DNA of 64,000 nt from Macrosoma leucophasiata (GCA_036365455.1 JAWQUS010000004.1:875501-939500); one strand, 5' to 3'. Positions 1 to 11,279 are shown, counted from the stretch's first letter. The notes: generated from the sequence alone by a model not told the origin. Translations and numbers: made by a program.

Positions 1-598
1 TTAATTAAAATGAATTTATTATAATTTTTTTTTTGGTATTTTTATTCTTAAAATATTTGTATTAATTTTCTGACATTCCCTCTGTATTAATTTGAATGTA
101 TTTTCTTGTGTGGGTGTATTTTACCCGAATAAATAAATAATTCACTCATTCATCATTCAATTTAATATACGCGATATAAATACGTAAAATTAGTTATATT
201 TCAATGAGTGTAGCTCAAAAAAACCTAAGAACACGTCATATATACACTAGTTAAAGCTCGCTACGTACTAAATACCCCTTGGTGAGGCGCGGGTTAGCCG
301 CCAGCCGGTTTTTGCGCCGCAGCGGGCATCATGCATTATGCAGTCGCTAATATTGTGTTCGCTGCAATTGAATTGCCTCCGGAATGCCGAGCTAGGCTGG
401 TTTGGAAAACGTTCCATTTTATAGACTAGATCTAGTGGAATTTATTTGAGCACTAGAACTACATTTGAAAGCCTGGATATATTTTTTTGAATAGGAGAAA
501 AAGTAACATTCGAGTTTAAACGATGAATTTTCGAGTATTGTATATCTATAAGGAGACTGGAGATATTCGGCCCAGAATTATGGCGCGGACACAAATGA
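1..598. other. unassigned 5' end of window
   Basis: AT-rich at first, with an AATAAATAAATAA run near 128-142 that resembles a LINE 3' end. It is then moderately GC-rich at 250-420 without recognisable coding or repeat content. Confidence 0.3.
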
Positions 599-702
599 AA
601 GGGGTGGCAACGCATATTAATTTTGTTTAACGGATTTTGACTATAGGCGGCAGTTATCACTTAACATCAATGTGAGCTGCATGCTTGTTTGCTATCTTAC
701 TT
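599..702 (+). repeat. family A SINE-like fragment, 3' part
   Basis: Decayed but alignable to the family A 3' half: GGGTGGCAACGCAT, then CACTTAACATCAATGTGAGC and GCATGCTTGTTTGC. It abuts a family G copy at 703. Confidence 0.7.
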
Positions 703-905
703 CATCATATCAGCTGAAACAAGTCCACTGCTGGACCAAAGCCATACCATAAGGGGGATATGCCATAATCGCCACGCTTGGCATGTGGATCGGCGATCGC
801 AGTGGCGGTAGTTTTATCGCAGGACGATCAGCCATCTTCAATTTCACTTACCTACTACCGCCCCATTGGAATGGTTTGACCGCCATTGTTCGGTTGACTG
901 ACTGC
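703..905 (-). repeat. family G interspersed repeat
   Basis: Reverse complement of the element at 55438-55695. On the minus strand it carries the segments TCAACCGAACAATGGCGGTC, GATAAAACTACCGCCAC and ATGGCATATCCCCCTTATGG. The other copy ends in a (TGA)n tail, which suggests a retroposon 3' end. The 61-codon ORF over it is not a gene. Confidence 0.75.
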
Positions 906-1080
906 GGTGGACTCACGGTTTTGTTTTTGCATGCAAGCCTACCCGTACGCTACGTACGTAGTAGGTAAGGTACGTACTGCTACGTACCCTGCAACCGTGC
1001 ATCATGGAACAGCTCCACTTTGATTTCCTTCTGCGGTCCGCCCAGACCTGACCTGACAAAAATTGGTAGGCCTTCATTAT

Positions 1081-1369
1081 TATTTTTTTTGTTGTGAAAG
1101 TGGCAAACAAGCATACAGCTCCCATCAATGTTAAGTGATGACTGCAGCCTATATAGACATTTACACAAAGACCAAGGTCAAAATGCAGATGCGTTATCAC
1201 TCCTCAGGCCTAAAGTGTTATGTCTCTGTGCCGGAAATTACAGGGCCGTACAATTACCACCTGACCGGAACACGGTAGTGCTGAACACTACCATTTAGCG
1301 GCAAGTATATTACTTAATGCGGTGGTGCCTACGCCCGCGAGCTCCGTCACTGGAGGTCTACCACCAGTA
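1081..1369 (-). repeat. family A SINE, near full length
   Basis: T-rich head, then the complete minus-strand family A sequence through CTACCACCAGT, the fixed 5' end of the element seen in at least eight other copies. About 289 bp. Confidence 0.88.
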
Positions 1370-1911
1370 AAAACACGTCCTGAGTAATATACAGTATACC
1401 GAGTTGGATACTGTACCATGTTGTTAATCCTGACGTAGTATGTATCGGGAACTTTTAGAACAATATTCCCGACACAAACAGCCAGGAACAAACGTTCCGA
1501 TGTTTCATTTACTACTATAAATAACCTACCTACATCTTACTGCCTTAGTATTAGAGTCTGTTAACTACACAACCGAATACCGACCGTATTAGCTCAAGAT
1601 AGAGTTGAAAATTTATGTTGTTGGGTCAAATTTGAAGCTGCAGACATATTTGCACCTAATTTTCAAGGTGATAAAGTTAAGTGTGGTTTAGATGGTGTAG
1701 GGAGAGGAAGAATCGATGGGACCACAGCTTGTGAAGTGGATGTTTGTGTTCTCTTTGCTTGATCGTGATTGTTGCTGTACAATGGATTGGGTGGACCATA
1801 AAATTTATTATTATATGTTTTGTATAATTTTTAATGTATGGCCCCGTAATAACTATCACAGAGACATAATAACTAAGGTCTTGTAGGTGGCGACGTATTC
1901 GCTATTTGTCC
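1370..1911. other. no recognisable feature
   Basis: AT-rich sequence without coding signature or identified repeat. Confidence 0.3.
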
Positions 1912-2108
1912 CCTGGCACAAACGCTTAATTTGGTCTCTATTACACAGACATCAATCAGTGACGTGTATTTTCACGTGCACCTGTGTGCGTAGCACGTAG
2001 AGAATACCAAACGTCTCCCATAAGAGGGGACGAATTTGGGTGATGCGGGGAAATCGGGTGGGACGTCGAAGTGTCCATTCTATACGTAGTATTATTTTAT
2101 ATTCTCTG
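1912..2108 (-). repeat. family T MITE-like repeat
   Basis: Minus-strand copy of the element at 8539-8762 and 42866-43085. Shared segments include CAAACGCTTAATTTGGTCTC, GCGTAGCACGTAGAGAATA and GTGTCCATTCTATACGTAGT. Confidence 0.75.
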
Positions 2109-2203
2109 CCTCTGGTCATTGTGTAAGTGTCTATAGGCTGCATTCATCACTTAACATCAATGTGAACCGCTTGCTTGTTTGCCACCATCATTACATAAAA
2201 AAA
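2109..2203 (+). repeat. family A SINE, 3' third
   Basis: CTCTGGTCATTGTGTAAGTG through TGCTTGTTTGCCACC and CATTACATAAAAAAA. It directly follows the family T copy. Confidence 0.8.
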
Positions 2204-2628
2204 TTGTAGTTTCCGACCTCGTTAGCGGATCAGAAGGTGTATTAATGCATTTCGGTTGTCATTATTTCAATACCCAATTTACGTGCGTGCTAATATGTTA
2301 TAAATAATATGTTGATGACACTGACGCGCGGTAAAACTCGAACGAGTTTATGTTGCGTCTTACTGTTATTGTATTCACCTAATTATTGTATGTTTTTAAA
2401 TAAATAAAAAAAAATAATAAACGATAATAGACAATATACTTCAAATTGGCTGATGGGCATCAAGTTACAGAACTGAAGGCTGTAACCACAACAGCATTAC
2501 CTAATGTAGGGCTGTGTTCATCGATTATGTAGCTTAGTTAAATGGTGCAGTTTCCACTGACCATTAAGGGTATATTCATCTGTAATTTTAACATAATTAT
2601 TATGTGTAGGGCTTCAAAAGAGTAACAA
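2204..2628. other. no recognisable feature
   Basis: AT-rich; a TAAATAAATAAAAAAAAATA run at 2398-2417 could be a decayed retroposon tail. Confidence 0.25.
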
Positions 2629-2718
2629 ACGAATCGTTGGTGTTTGTATGCATGTATGTATCAATGAATATGTATATCTCTGCCTACCCCTTTGAAATAT
2701 ACAGGCGTGGAGGTATGG
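2629..2718 (+). repeat. family C SINE, 3' fragment
   Basis: Shares GAATCGTTGGTGTTTG, CTCTGCCTACCCCTTTG and ACAGGCGTGGAGGTA with the 3' end of the full copy at 44928-45239. The tRNA-like head is missing. Confidence 0.65.
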
Positions 2719-3639
2719 CTTTTTAAATATTTTAAATGGGACACGAAAACATTCAATATTTTTGAATTGTAGCTCACGCTTCACTAAAACAAGTGCCGTA
2801 GACGTTTCGTAGCTCGTAGCAACTCGTAGCCATATTAAGTAAGACTCGTAGCCACATTAATCTTAGTTAACGTAGTTCTTGAACGTACAGATAATAAATT
2901 CAACTCATGTATTAAACGCACACTATGTAAAAATGCGTACTATAGACTCGGTGACTACCTAAAGGATAGAGATGCCTGGACAAATGCTGGTCTAGCTCCA
3001 CAAGACTAAACAATAATTTTGTGAAATGAATGTGCATTGTACTTGACATTGTAAAACATAGTTGTAAGTGTCATAATGTGAAAATAGTGAGTTTTGTTTT
3101 GGTAGGTTTTTTCTCAGTCATGTGGGCTTTGGAACTCTGCCAGTGAATGACAAAGAATGTCCCATATTTTTTTGTTTAGTCTTATCTTGCCGTTTGTAAA
3201 AGAGAGTATGGAACATTCTGTTGATTTGATTTATTATTAAGTATTTTTGGACCATTATTTATTTTATTTTGTTAACTTTGACATATTAATCAACGTATCA
3301 GTTGTTATTCGCTTTAATTTGATATTTGTAATTTGACCTATCACAAGCAAATTCTATTATTTCCAAGTGATTAAATGAATTTTTGAGTTTGAGTTTGAGT
3401 TAAAAGTTCAATTTATTTATTTTTGTAGTTCAGTACCCTGAATAAGTAGCTTACTACTAGTGTAATCTATACATATAATAAGACAGTAAAATTCGTGTGT
3501 ATGTACATTAAATATTATTCCAAAAAACTAATATGGAGCGATTAAAGAAGAGTAACAGAAACAAAAGAGAAAACAATTTTAGGATTTTTTCCTGACGTAG
3601 CTCGCGGGCGGAGACCGGCAAGTATATTGGGCACTAGCG
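2719..3639. other. mostly featureless; short TTTGAG repeat
   Basis: AT-rich. A (GAGTTT) run at 3383-3402 resembles LINE 3' simple tails. No coding signal. Confidence 0.3.
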
Positions 3640-3856
3640 GCCCGCCCCGGCTTCGCCCGCGCTTCTCTGTTCCTATTAGTCATAGCGTGATGATATATAG
3701 CCTATAGCCTTTCTCGCTAAAAATAGGCTATCTAACACTGAAAAAACTTTTCAAATCGGACTTATAGTTCCTGAGATTAGCGCGTTCAAGCAAACAAACA
3801 AACCAACAAACCAACAAACTCTTCAGCTTTATAAAAGTATAATATATAATATATAT
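3640..3856 (+). repeat. LINE 3' UTR remnant
   Basis: CCCCGGCTTCGCCCGCGCTT, TCAAATCGGACTTATAGTTC, CTGAGATTAGCGCGTTCAAG and an ACAAACAAACCAACAAACC run before TTCAGCTTTATAAAAGTAT. This is the typical tail of abundant lepidopteran LINEs (known pattern). The clade is not determined. Confidence 0.65.
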
Positions 3857-3872
3857 AGTATAGGAGTATAGA

Positions 3873-4097
3873 TTACCTAATATACTTGCCGCTAAATGGT
3901 AGGGTTCAGCACTATCGTGTTCCGGTCAGGTGGTAATGTACGGCCCCGTAATTTTTGGCACAGAGGCATAACACCTCAGGAGTGGTAACGCATCTGCATT
4001 TTGACCTTGGTCTTTGTGTAAGTATCTATAGGCTGCAGTCATCACTTAACATCAATGTGAACTGCATACTTGTTTGCCACTTCCATTACATAAAAAA
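3873..4097 (+). repeat. family A SINE, 5'-truncated
   Basis: ACCTAATATACTTGCCGC to GCCACTTCCATTACATAAAA, high identity to the consensus. The A-tail runs into the next repeat. Confidence 0.85.
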
Positions 4098-4606
4098 CCG
4101 GACAAGTGCGAGTTCGACTCGCGTGGTGAGGGTTCCGTACATACTTCTTATAGGTTTTCCAGTAATCCATTCTTTTCCATCCATTTTTGTCAAAATTTTA
4201 AGTTCAGTAGTTTCGGAGATAGCGTGGGGGGGGGGAATGGTCAATTTTCGTCGTTTTTCTTAAATAACTTCAAATTTGTTTATGCAAAAATTATTAATAA
4301 AATATATCTGAGATGCTGACAACAACCTCTTTCATTTGATATGTCACGCGACACAGCTTACGAATTATTATTTTTTTTATTTTCTGATTTACCGCCCGAA
4401 AGTGGCCTCCTTGTTTAAAATGTATTATTTTACTTTTGTGTTCATCTTTTGGTCACTAATTTACATATATTCATCAAATTTCAACTCAATCGGTCGAGTA
4501 GTTTCGGAGGAAATTGGCTGTGACAGACGGACAGACAGACAGACAGACAGACGCACGAGTGATCCTATAAGGGTTCCTTTTTTCCTTTTAAGGTACGGAA
4601 CCCTAA
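4095..4606 (+). repeat. interspersed repeat with ACCGGACAAGTGCGAG start
   Basis: Starts ACCGGACAAGTGCGAGTTCG and ends TTAAGGTACGGAACCCTAAA, with TTCAACTCAATCGGTCGAGT and a GACA repeat (about 4528-4549) near the end. This non-coding repeat is widespread in Lepidoptera (general knowledge); the class is uncertain. Confidence 0.65.
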
Positions 4607-4624
4607 ATAATGTAAAATGGTCCT

Positions 4625-4895
4625 CAACAATATGTATCTTCACGCCAGATCCCTAACGGGGTAGGCAGAGAGTGTAGAGCGCCAGATATCCCGGTTCAGA
4701 CAAACCTCTCGTGCCTCGTCTACCTTCATCATTCTCTTCATACATGCACGCCGATTCCTAAGACTTTTGACCCCACCATCAGACAGAACTCGACCTATTT
4801 GGTCATGGTAGGTCAGCCTTGGTCTTCCTGGGCCTCTGCAACCATCCACATTCGCATTGTATATCTGTTTAGTCATTCGCTCATTCGACATTCTT
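4625..4895 (-). pseudogene. LINE C-terminal coding fragment (RTE-like)
   Basis: The minus-strand frame reads 83 residues, including GRPRLTYHDQIGRVLSDGG, RRACMKRMMKVDEAREVC and NRDIWRSTLSAYPVRDLA, then stop. The GRPR-TW/Y-DQ and DIWR-AYP motifs are the usual C-terminal tail of insect non-LTR elements that lies after the reverse transcriptase. The same tail recurs at 9837, 31495 and 52085. Only the C terminus is retained, as in a 5'-truncated insertion. Confidence 0.65.
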
Positions 4896-5444
4896 TCTCC
4901 TCAACAAATATACATAATTTCACTTACTATTCCTACTTCAGTTACAAATAAAAAAAATTGTCGTTGCTACAGACATTTTAGCTCCCGAGAAAAACAACTT
5001 TCAATAACAGCCCGTAAAACATAAACATAATAACATTATCCGTAATAATTCATACAAGGCAATACAAAATGTATGTAACCGACTACCTCGGCGTAAAAGT
5101 TACATTAATATTAATGCAGCATACGCTTGACCTGGTTGTAAATATTTATTTTTACATAAATATATCAATCTGTAAAAGGGTTGCGTATAAAAATGTGTAG
5201 GATTAATGTTCTCGAAATTGAATAAATGAATGTTATATTAGAAATACCTATAAAAGCTAAAAACTGTAAATATGTTTCATTTTCTTATGTCTTGAATGTG
5301 GCAGATAAGCATGCTTTTTTACATAGATTGTGAATTAGATATCAGTGACGACTCCAGATTATATACAAAAACATCGGACGCTTCAGTTAGTGACCTGAGT
5401 GACCTTAGAACTAGAAATCCTTAAAACTTAGAACCTAGAATCCC
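4896..5444. other. no recognisable feature
   Basis: AT-rich unique sequence. Confidence 0.25.
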
Positions 5445-5720
5445 TTTTTTTTTTTTGAAATGGAAGTAACAAACTAGGTTGCAGTTCACATTGATGTTGA
5501 GTGATGACTGTAGCATAGAAACCCACACAAAGAGGTCACCCCTGAGACCTTAGTTGATTTGTCTTTGTGATAAGTTATTATCATATATATACGGGGACGT
5601 ATATTACCATCTAACCGGAACACGATAGTGCTGAACACTACCATTTAGCGGCAGATTGATTAGGTAATGCGATGGTGCCTATGCCCTCGAGCTCCTACAC
5701 TGAAACTCTACCATCAGTAA
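5445..5720 (-). repeat. family A SINE, divergent full-length copy
   Basis: Poly(T), GCAGTTCACATTGATGTTGA, ACACGATAGTGCTGAACAC, then CTACCATCAGT. Many substitutions and an internal deletion indicate an old copy. Confidence 0.8.
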
Positions 5721-6660
5721 AAATAAATATTAATGTTATATTTTTGTGCCAGAAATTGTAGGGCTGTATATTAAAATAACATATCCATTGTCAACAAATA
5801 CAATAACAAAAAATATTAGAATGTAAATATTACTTAAAACACCAACGGAGAGCGCATCGCATCACATTGTTCTATATTTCATCATAAAACGTACAAATGT
5901 TTTGATGAAGCGACGCGGCAACCCCCAAGGGGCTTAAGGGGTGTAGAGCGGTGCAGGGGGGTGTCGAAGGGGGATGAAAAAATGAAAATAATGATAAAAA
6001 CGTCGACACTGCGGCGGGGGATGCTTTGAGAGTACGAATAAAATGATACGACAGTAACTGACCAAATATATTGTTTTTTTCTGTGAGTGTGTTTTGACAG
6101 CTCTCGCTTTGGAAGTGAGTTACACTATCCTCAAAGTTACACCTAATTTATAAAATTATCATGTTACAGTGTTTGTAACTATTGCTACAAACAGGTACAG
6201 ACGTTTCCTAGCAGTATTCTGCCCCGAAACGTCTGTACCGATCATTATGAAATTTTGTGTGTTTAGTTGGTAGGCATGAGAATCGGTTGTAGTCTATTTT
6301 TTATATCCCTAAATGGTAAGGTGATTCTCATCAAATGTTTTTTTTCGATGTTCTGAACATTTTAATATTTTGTACAGACGATCTTTTAAATTAAGGTATG
6401 TTTGTATTAGGACATACACAATTTACTGAGTGGAACATTTAATTTTCATGTTATATGCAAATAAATATGCAATTAACATGTTTGGTATGTTAATAATGCA
6501 GTCTATAAACAGTTATAACAAATAAAAGATGAAAATGCCGATATACTTCCCCTGAGGTCTACCGGACACGTTAGCGTGGGACACTAGATACTATTTTGTG
6601 ACACATAGATTAAGCAGTGCCTACATTTTCGAACTCTGACACTAAAATTTAATAGTCATT
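5721..6660. other. unassigned; GC-rich patch and short inverted repeat
   Basis: 5905-6025 is locally G-rich (CAACCCCCAAGGGGC, GTGCAGGGGGGTGTCG). A 14 bp inverted repeat GGTACAGACGTTTC (6194-6207 and 6226-6239) has an 18 nt spacer. No coding evidence. Confidence 0.35.
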
Positions 6661-6750
6661 ATATCAGCCATAGGACGTCCACTGCTGAACAAAAAGGCCT
6701 CCCCCCATGACCTCCATGCCGACCGATCGGAAGCGACGTGCATCCAGCAG
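6661..6750. repeat. repeat fragment at the 5' junction of the LINE
   Basis: ATATCAGCCATAGGACGTCC, ACTGCTGAAC and GACCGATCGGAAGCG match a common lepidopteran repeat motif. The RT-bearing LINE begins at the end of it, so this looks like the insertion target. Confidence 0.5.
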
Positions 6751-8159
6751 GTACCAAATTAATAGTAGTTGCTCATGTTGTGCCTATTTTCAAATCTGGG
6801 GATAAGACTAACTGTAAAAATTATAGGCCGATCAGTATATTATCCTGCTTTTCCAAATTATTTGAAAGTGTCGTGTATGATGATCTTTACAATCACTTTA
6901 AGTCCTATCTTAAGCCAGAACAACACGGATTTGTGGCTAACAAGTCTACTACTTCTAATCTTTTAGAATATAAAAATTATATATGCGCTGCTTTTGCTAG
7001 GAGAGGCCAAGTAGACTCCATCTATACAGACTTTGCCAAAGCATTTGATAAAGTGAATCATGTCATACTTTGTGCAAAGCTTGAAGGATTAGGCATTCAC
7101 GGTTGCTTACTTCGGTGGATCAACTCTTACTTAAACTACAGGAGTCAACTAGTAGCATTGAAAGGCTATCTTTCTCAGCCAGTGACGATCCCATCTGGGG
7201 TGCCACAAGGCAGTCATTTAGGGCCCTTGCTATTTGCGCTTTTTATCAATGACCTAGTTGACTGCCTGTCTTGTCCTTGCCTTCTTTACGCCGATGATCT
7301 AAAGATCTTTACTGTTGTTGACAGTAATGAAGATGCAGTTAAATTACAAAGAGATTTAAATTCTTTAACGGCCTGGTGTCACCTAAACAAAATGCAATTG
7401 AATGTAAGCAAATGTCTAATTATTAGCTTCACTAAGAAAAAACAAAAAATTATCTTCGATTACAAAATAAATGATAAATCTCTTCAACGAAATCATTCGG
7501 TGAAGGATTTGGGTATAATCTTTGATGATTCTCTTACGTTTCACAGTCATTATAATTGTATCGTGGAACGAAGCTCTAGGCTACTAGGTTTTATTTCAAG
7601 AAGCACAATACATTTTAAGAGACCGAAAAGTTTTATATATCTTTATTATACGCTAATACGCAGTATACTTGAATTTAATTCCTCCATCTGGTCACCGTTC
7701 TATAAAAATCACAGTGACAGAATTGAGAGTATTCAGAAACGGTTGCTTAGAATTGTTAGCTACAGATGTGGCATGGGTCGCAGGCTGAATTCTTACAAAG
7801 AACGATTGGAACATTTTCATGTTGTTTCCCTTGAAAACCGCAGAATATATTATGATCTTAGCCTCCTTCACAAGATATTACACTCTACTTTGGAGTCGCC
7901 ATCGCTCCTTACTCAAATAAATATAAATACCAGATTTAGATCTCGGAATCGTAACTTTAATATATTTACCTTGCAAGTGTTTAAAAATAATATCTCCTAT
8001 TTCAATCCCATAGTAAGAATGTGTCGCCACTACAATAAAATTCTTGTCTCTAACAGAGACATTGACATCTTCCACCTTAACTTGCACCAATTCCAGAGGC
8101 AAATAAAAAATCATCTGAGTGAAGAATGTGGGTTTGGATATTATAATAATGAAATGTAA
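6738..8159 (+). CDS. reverse transcriptase of a 5'-truncated non-LTR retrotransposon (CR1/Jockey-like)
   Basis: An open frame of 473 codons, of which the first few come from the flanking repeat. RT motifs appear in order: NYRPISILSCFSKLFE (about 28-43), QHGF (62-65), YTDFAKAFDKVNH (96-108, catalytic D98), IPSGVPQGSHLGPLLFALFINDL (151-173, given here as one block), LLYADDLKIF (182-191, catalytic DD at 186-187) and DLGIIFDDSLTF (257-268). A C-terminal SIQKRLLRI segment is typical of the CR1/Jockey group. The endonuclease and ORF1 are missing, so this is a dead-on-arrival 5' truncation, but the remaining frame is uninterrupted, which implies a recent insertion. The methionine at 6738 is not a native start. 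Confidence 0.9.
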   Translation: MHPAGTKLIVVAHVVPIFKSGDKTNCKNYRPISILSCFSKLFESVVYDDLYNHFKSYLKPEQHGFVANKSTTSNLLEYKNYICAAFARRGQVDSIYTDFAKAFDKVNHVILCAKLEGLGIHGCLLRWINSYLNYRSQLVALKGYLSQPVTIPSGVPQGSHLGPLLFALFINDLVDCLSCPCLLYADDLKIFTVVDSNEDAVKLQRDLNSLTAWCHLNKMQLNVSKCLIISFTKKKQKIIFDYKINDKSLQRNHSVKDLGIIFDDSLTFHSHYNCIVERSSRLLGFISRSTIHFKRPKSFIYLYYTLIRSILEFNSSIWSPFYKNHSDRIESIQKRLLRIVSYRCGMGRRLNSYKERLEHFHVVSLENRRIYYDLSLLHKILHSTLESPSLLTQININTRFRSRNRNFNIFTLQVFKNNISYFNPIVRMCRHYNKILVSNRDIDIFHLNLHQFQRQIKNHLSEECGFGYYNNEM

Positions 8160-8448
8160 TAACTATATTTATATTTTAATATGTTCAATAATTAATAATA
8201 ATAATTGTATTTTTATACTGTTTTTCCAAATTGTATTTAAATTATTTGTAAATTTTCTCATAAATGATTAGAACACAGAAAATTAAAAAAAATTGTAACG
8301 AAAAAAAAAAAAAAATCATATAAATTAAATATTAATTTATGTAGCTTATAGGCATGCATGTTTTGGATTACAATTTAGATCATTACTCTTATACAAACTC
8401 CTGAATGTTAAATGAAATTGTTATCTGTTTTGTGTGCTATATTGATAA

Positions 8449-8483
<35 letters not shown>
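6751..8483 (+). mobile_element. 5'-truncated LINE insertion with AATA-repeat tail
   Basis: Runs from within the RT N-terminal region to a (AATA)n tail at about 8445-8483, after about 285 bp of AT-rich 3' UTR. The left junction falls inside another repeat. I could not identify a clear target-site duplication by eye. Confidence 0.8.
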
Positions 8484-8484
<1 letters not shown>

Positions 8485-8490
8485 AGTACT

Positions 8491-8530
8491 AGTTCAGCGC
8501 TATCGTGTTGCAGTCAGGTGGTAATATATA
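8491..8530 (+). repeat. family A fragment
   Basis: GTTCAGCGCTATCGTGTTGC then AGTCAGGTGGTAAT, a 40 bp internal piece of family A immediately 3' of the LINE tail. The LINE may have landed in a family A copy. Confidence 0.65.
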
Positions 8531-8538
8531 TCCCCATA

Positions 8539-8762
8539 GCAGAGAATATGTAATAATACTACGTATAGAATGGACACTTCGACATCCCGCCCGATTTCCC
8601 CGCATCACCCAATCACCTCCCCTCTTATGGGCGACGGTTGTTATTTTCTACGTGCTACGCACACAGGTGCACGTGTAATACACGTCACTGATTGATGTCT
8701 GTGTAACAGAGACCAAATTAAGCGTTTGTATGGAATTTTGGCGGAGTGTCCGCGGTGTGCCC
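8539..8762 (+). repeat. family T MITE-like repeat
   Basis: CAGAGAATATGTAATAATAC, TAGAATGGACACTTCGAC, GTGCTACGCACACAGGTG, ending TTTTGGCGGAGTGTCCGC. Related copies lie at 1912 (-) and 42866 (+). No ORF. Confidence 0.75.
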
Positions 8763-9043
8763 GTAGTTTCAGATACGGCTTTATAAAAGCACCTCAAGAA
8801 TGTCGCTGCTGCATCCACTATTGAGATCCCTGGTTACATTATTGTGTAAATATTTATCTTCTACGTCTTAAAGTGTCACTTACCTGCGAAAGTTGGCGAC
8901 TGTCATGATATTTCTGACTTTTGAAGTGCAGCTTCAATAGGAATAGATAACGAATAGGTACTTAAGTTGAGCCTTGCCAAAAGAATTTCAATTAGTATGT
9001 TTTAGTTGTACTATTTATTTTTCGCAAATGCGAGTGGAGTTTA

Positions 9044-9187
9044 GAAATTAAAGAAAAAAAACGAAAAATTTGACTTCTGGCAGGAATCGAATTTGCGACC
9101 TCAGGATAACCAGTCCAGCAGGTCCAGAGGTTGCAGGTTCGATTCCTGCCCGAAGTCAAATTTTTCTTTCCGTTTTTTCTTTAATTT
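9044..9187. repeat. foldback with tRNA-like T-arm in both arms
   Basis: The left arm (AAATTAAAGAAAA... TTTGACTTCTGGCAGGAATC) is the near-complement of the right arm (GATTCCTGCCCGAAGTCAAA ... TTTCTTTAATTT). The right arm carries a tRNA T-arm GCAGG-TTCGATT-CCTGC, a GAAGTC acceptor end and a TTTTT run. The architecture is the same as at 60177-60520, with a different tRNA-like core and a shortened middle. Confidence 0.7.
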
Positions 9188-9251
9188 ATAATATATTTTA
9201 ATTCTACCAGGTTTCCTTATGCCCTGAATCTTGCCTTGCAATATGAGTTAA

Positions 9252-9602
<351 letters not shown>

Positions 9603-9836
9603 TAAAATTTTGAGGTTATTAGCGGGCGGCAGAAAAACCTTTCTTTCTTTTTTTTCAATTGACTTACGTTGGCGGACGGCACTAGTCTACTTCACCAAGC
9701 AATTCAAGAGTGCAAAGGACTCTCAGTCTCAATAAAGGAGTCGTTCCAAAATGTATGGAGCTTGGGCTTGCACCTTGTACGGTATATTGAGAGAAGAAGC
9801 ATAAAATACAAAATAATTTTTAAGCTATTCAAATCG

Positions 9837-9959
9837 AATAGCTGATGAATCGAAAAGAACGATCAAAGTAGATGAGGCAGATGTGTCAGGACCGGGATAT
9901 CTGGTGCTCTACAGTCTCTGCCTACCCCGTTACGGACCTGGCGTGAAGATACATGCATA
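9837..9959 (+). mobile_element. LINE 3' end inserted in U1, with 11 bp target duplication
   Basis: Plus-strand copy of the LINE tail seen at 4625: AGTAGATGAGGCAGATGTGT, CGGGATATCTGGTGCTCTAC, TGCCTACCCCGTTACGG, GGCGTGAAGATAC. It is flanked by TATTCAAATCG at 9826-9836 and 9960-9970, a clean target-site duplication. Confidence 0.75.
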
Positions 9960-10159
9960 TATTCAAATCGTTTACTATTACCATAAATTAACTGTCGTAA
10001 GTATATTTCTAAAACACTAATATAGTAGTGGCAATATTATGGTGATGGATTGTTGTCATACAAAAATTACAAAAAATAAATACTTTTAACAAAAAAAAAC
10101 ATAATTCAAAACATAATTAACATCAAATAATTTTTTGAGCATTTTTCCATGCTTCTACG

Positions 10160-10328
10160 TATTTTACCGGCCTACGTCCCTAATTTCCGGCACAGAAGCA
10201 AAACATCTTAGGCCTCAGAAGTGGTAACGCATCTGTATTTTGACCTGAAAGTGTCTATAGGCTGCAGTCATCGCTTAAGATCAATGTGAACTGCATGCTT
10301 GTTGGCCACTTTCATTACATTAAAAAAA
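10160..10328 (+). repeat. family A SINE, 3' half, inserted in U1
   Basis: AATTTCCGGCACAGAAGCAA to GCCACTTTCATTACATTAAA with an A-tail. The U1 sequence continues on both sides. Confidence 0.8.
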
Positions 10329-10395
10329 TGTTTCTCTATCTTTTGATATTATGTACAAGGCGCGGGCCCAACATGAAACTTGTCTTTTACACAAC

Positions 10396-11000
10396 TAAGA
10401 GAGACCCATGTGGTGGGAATTATTCAAAAAGATAGAGCTGTAATTTCATGGATTACATTTAGTTATAGTCATTAAAATCCACAAACGTGACATAACACTG
10501 ATAACTTGCTGCCTCATTTATTTAATGATATGTTTATCTAAATATAAAATGACACCCCAATGTAATATTCCCGAATTAATTTCACAAAACTATTTAATAT
10601 TTCTAAACAATTAACAATGAAAAGCATAACGTCCAAAATTAACTAACGACCTAACAGGGTAAAACGCCCAATGTTCGTCACCCCGCACTCTGTTCTAAAT
10701 ATCACAACACCATATGTGAAACACTTGCACACAACAATGACGCTACCGCGTATGACGATAAAGATGAGAATGGCGTACATATACACTGCATAATCAACCG
10801 TGTTGTAGGCCGTAGGTAATCGGATTAGAGAGATTGAAAAGTCAATCACTTAGTCGCGGCGCAATCAAACGATTTGCCCTATAACAGGGGATTAAACAGC
10901 GGCATGTGGTGCTCTCAGACATTTGTTTTGTTTTCGACGCGTAGAAAAATGTTCTTATGATACGAGATAACCATGCTCCAAATATATATTTAGATGGTTT
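10396..11000. other. intronic, no recognised feature
   Basis: Apparently unique. 10620-10960 is less AT-rich than the surroundings. ORFs are short and random-looking. Confidence 0.25.
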
Positions 11001-11279
11001 GCTGGTAGTAGATTGCCAGTGCAGGAGCTTGAGGACGTAGACACCACCGCATTACCTAATGGTAGCAGCCAAATGGTAGTGTTCTGCACTGGCGTGTTTC
11101 GGTTAGATGGTAATGTATGATCCCGTAATAATTATCACAGAGACATAACAACTCAGGGTAGGTAACGCATCTGCATTTTGCATTTTGACCTCTAGTCTTT
11201 ATGTTTTGTGTAGACTTTAGTCATCACTCAATACCAATTTGAACTGCATGTTTATTTGCCACCTTCATATAAAAAAAAA
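11001..11279 (+). repeat. family A SINE, divergent full-length copy
   Basis: GCTGGTAGTAGATTGCCAGTG, ACCACCGCATTACCTAATGG, ATGGTAGTGTTCTGCACTGG and an A-tail at 11270-11279. It contains a small TGCATTT duplication at 11169-11184. Confidence 0.75.

Larger units (their letters stand above)
9733..10395 (+). repeat. unclassified repeat U1, interrupted by two insertions
   Basis: Homologous, in inverse orientation, to 29627-29968. Shared segments include AAAATGTATGGA, GAGAGAAGAAGCATAAAATA, CATACAAAAATTA, TTTTTGAGCATTTTTCCATG and ACAAGGCGCGGGCC. It is split by a LINE tail (9837-9959) and a family A copy (10160-10328). No coding content recognised. Confidence 0.6.

Noticed and set aside
783..968. 61-codon ORF near the window start
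   Set aside because: Falls on a minus-strand family G repeat.
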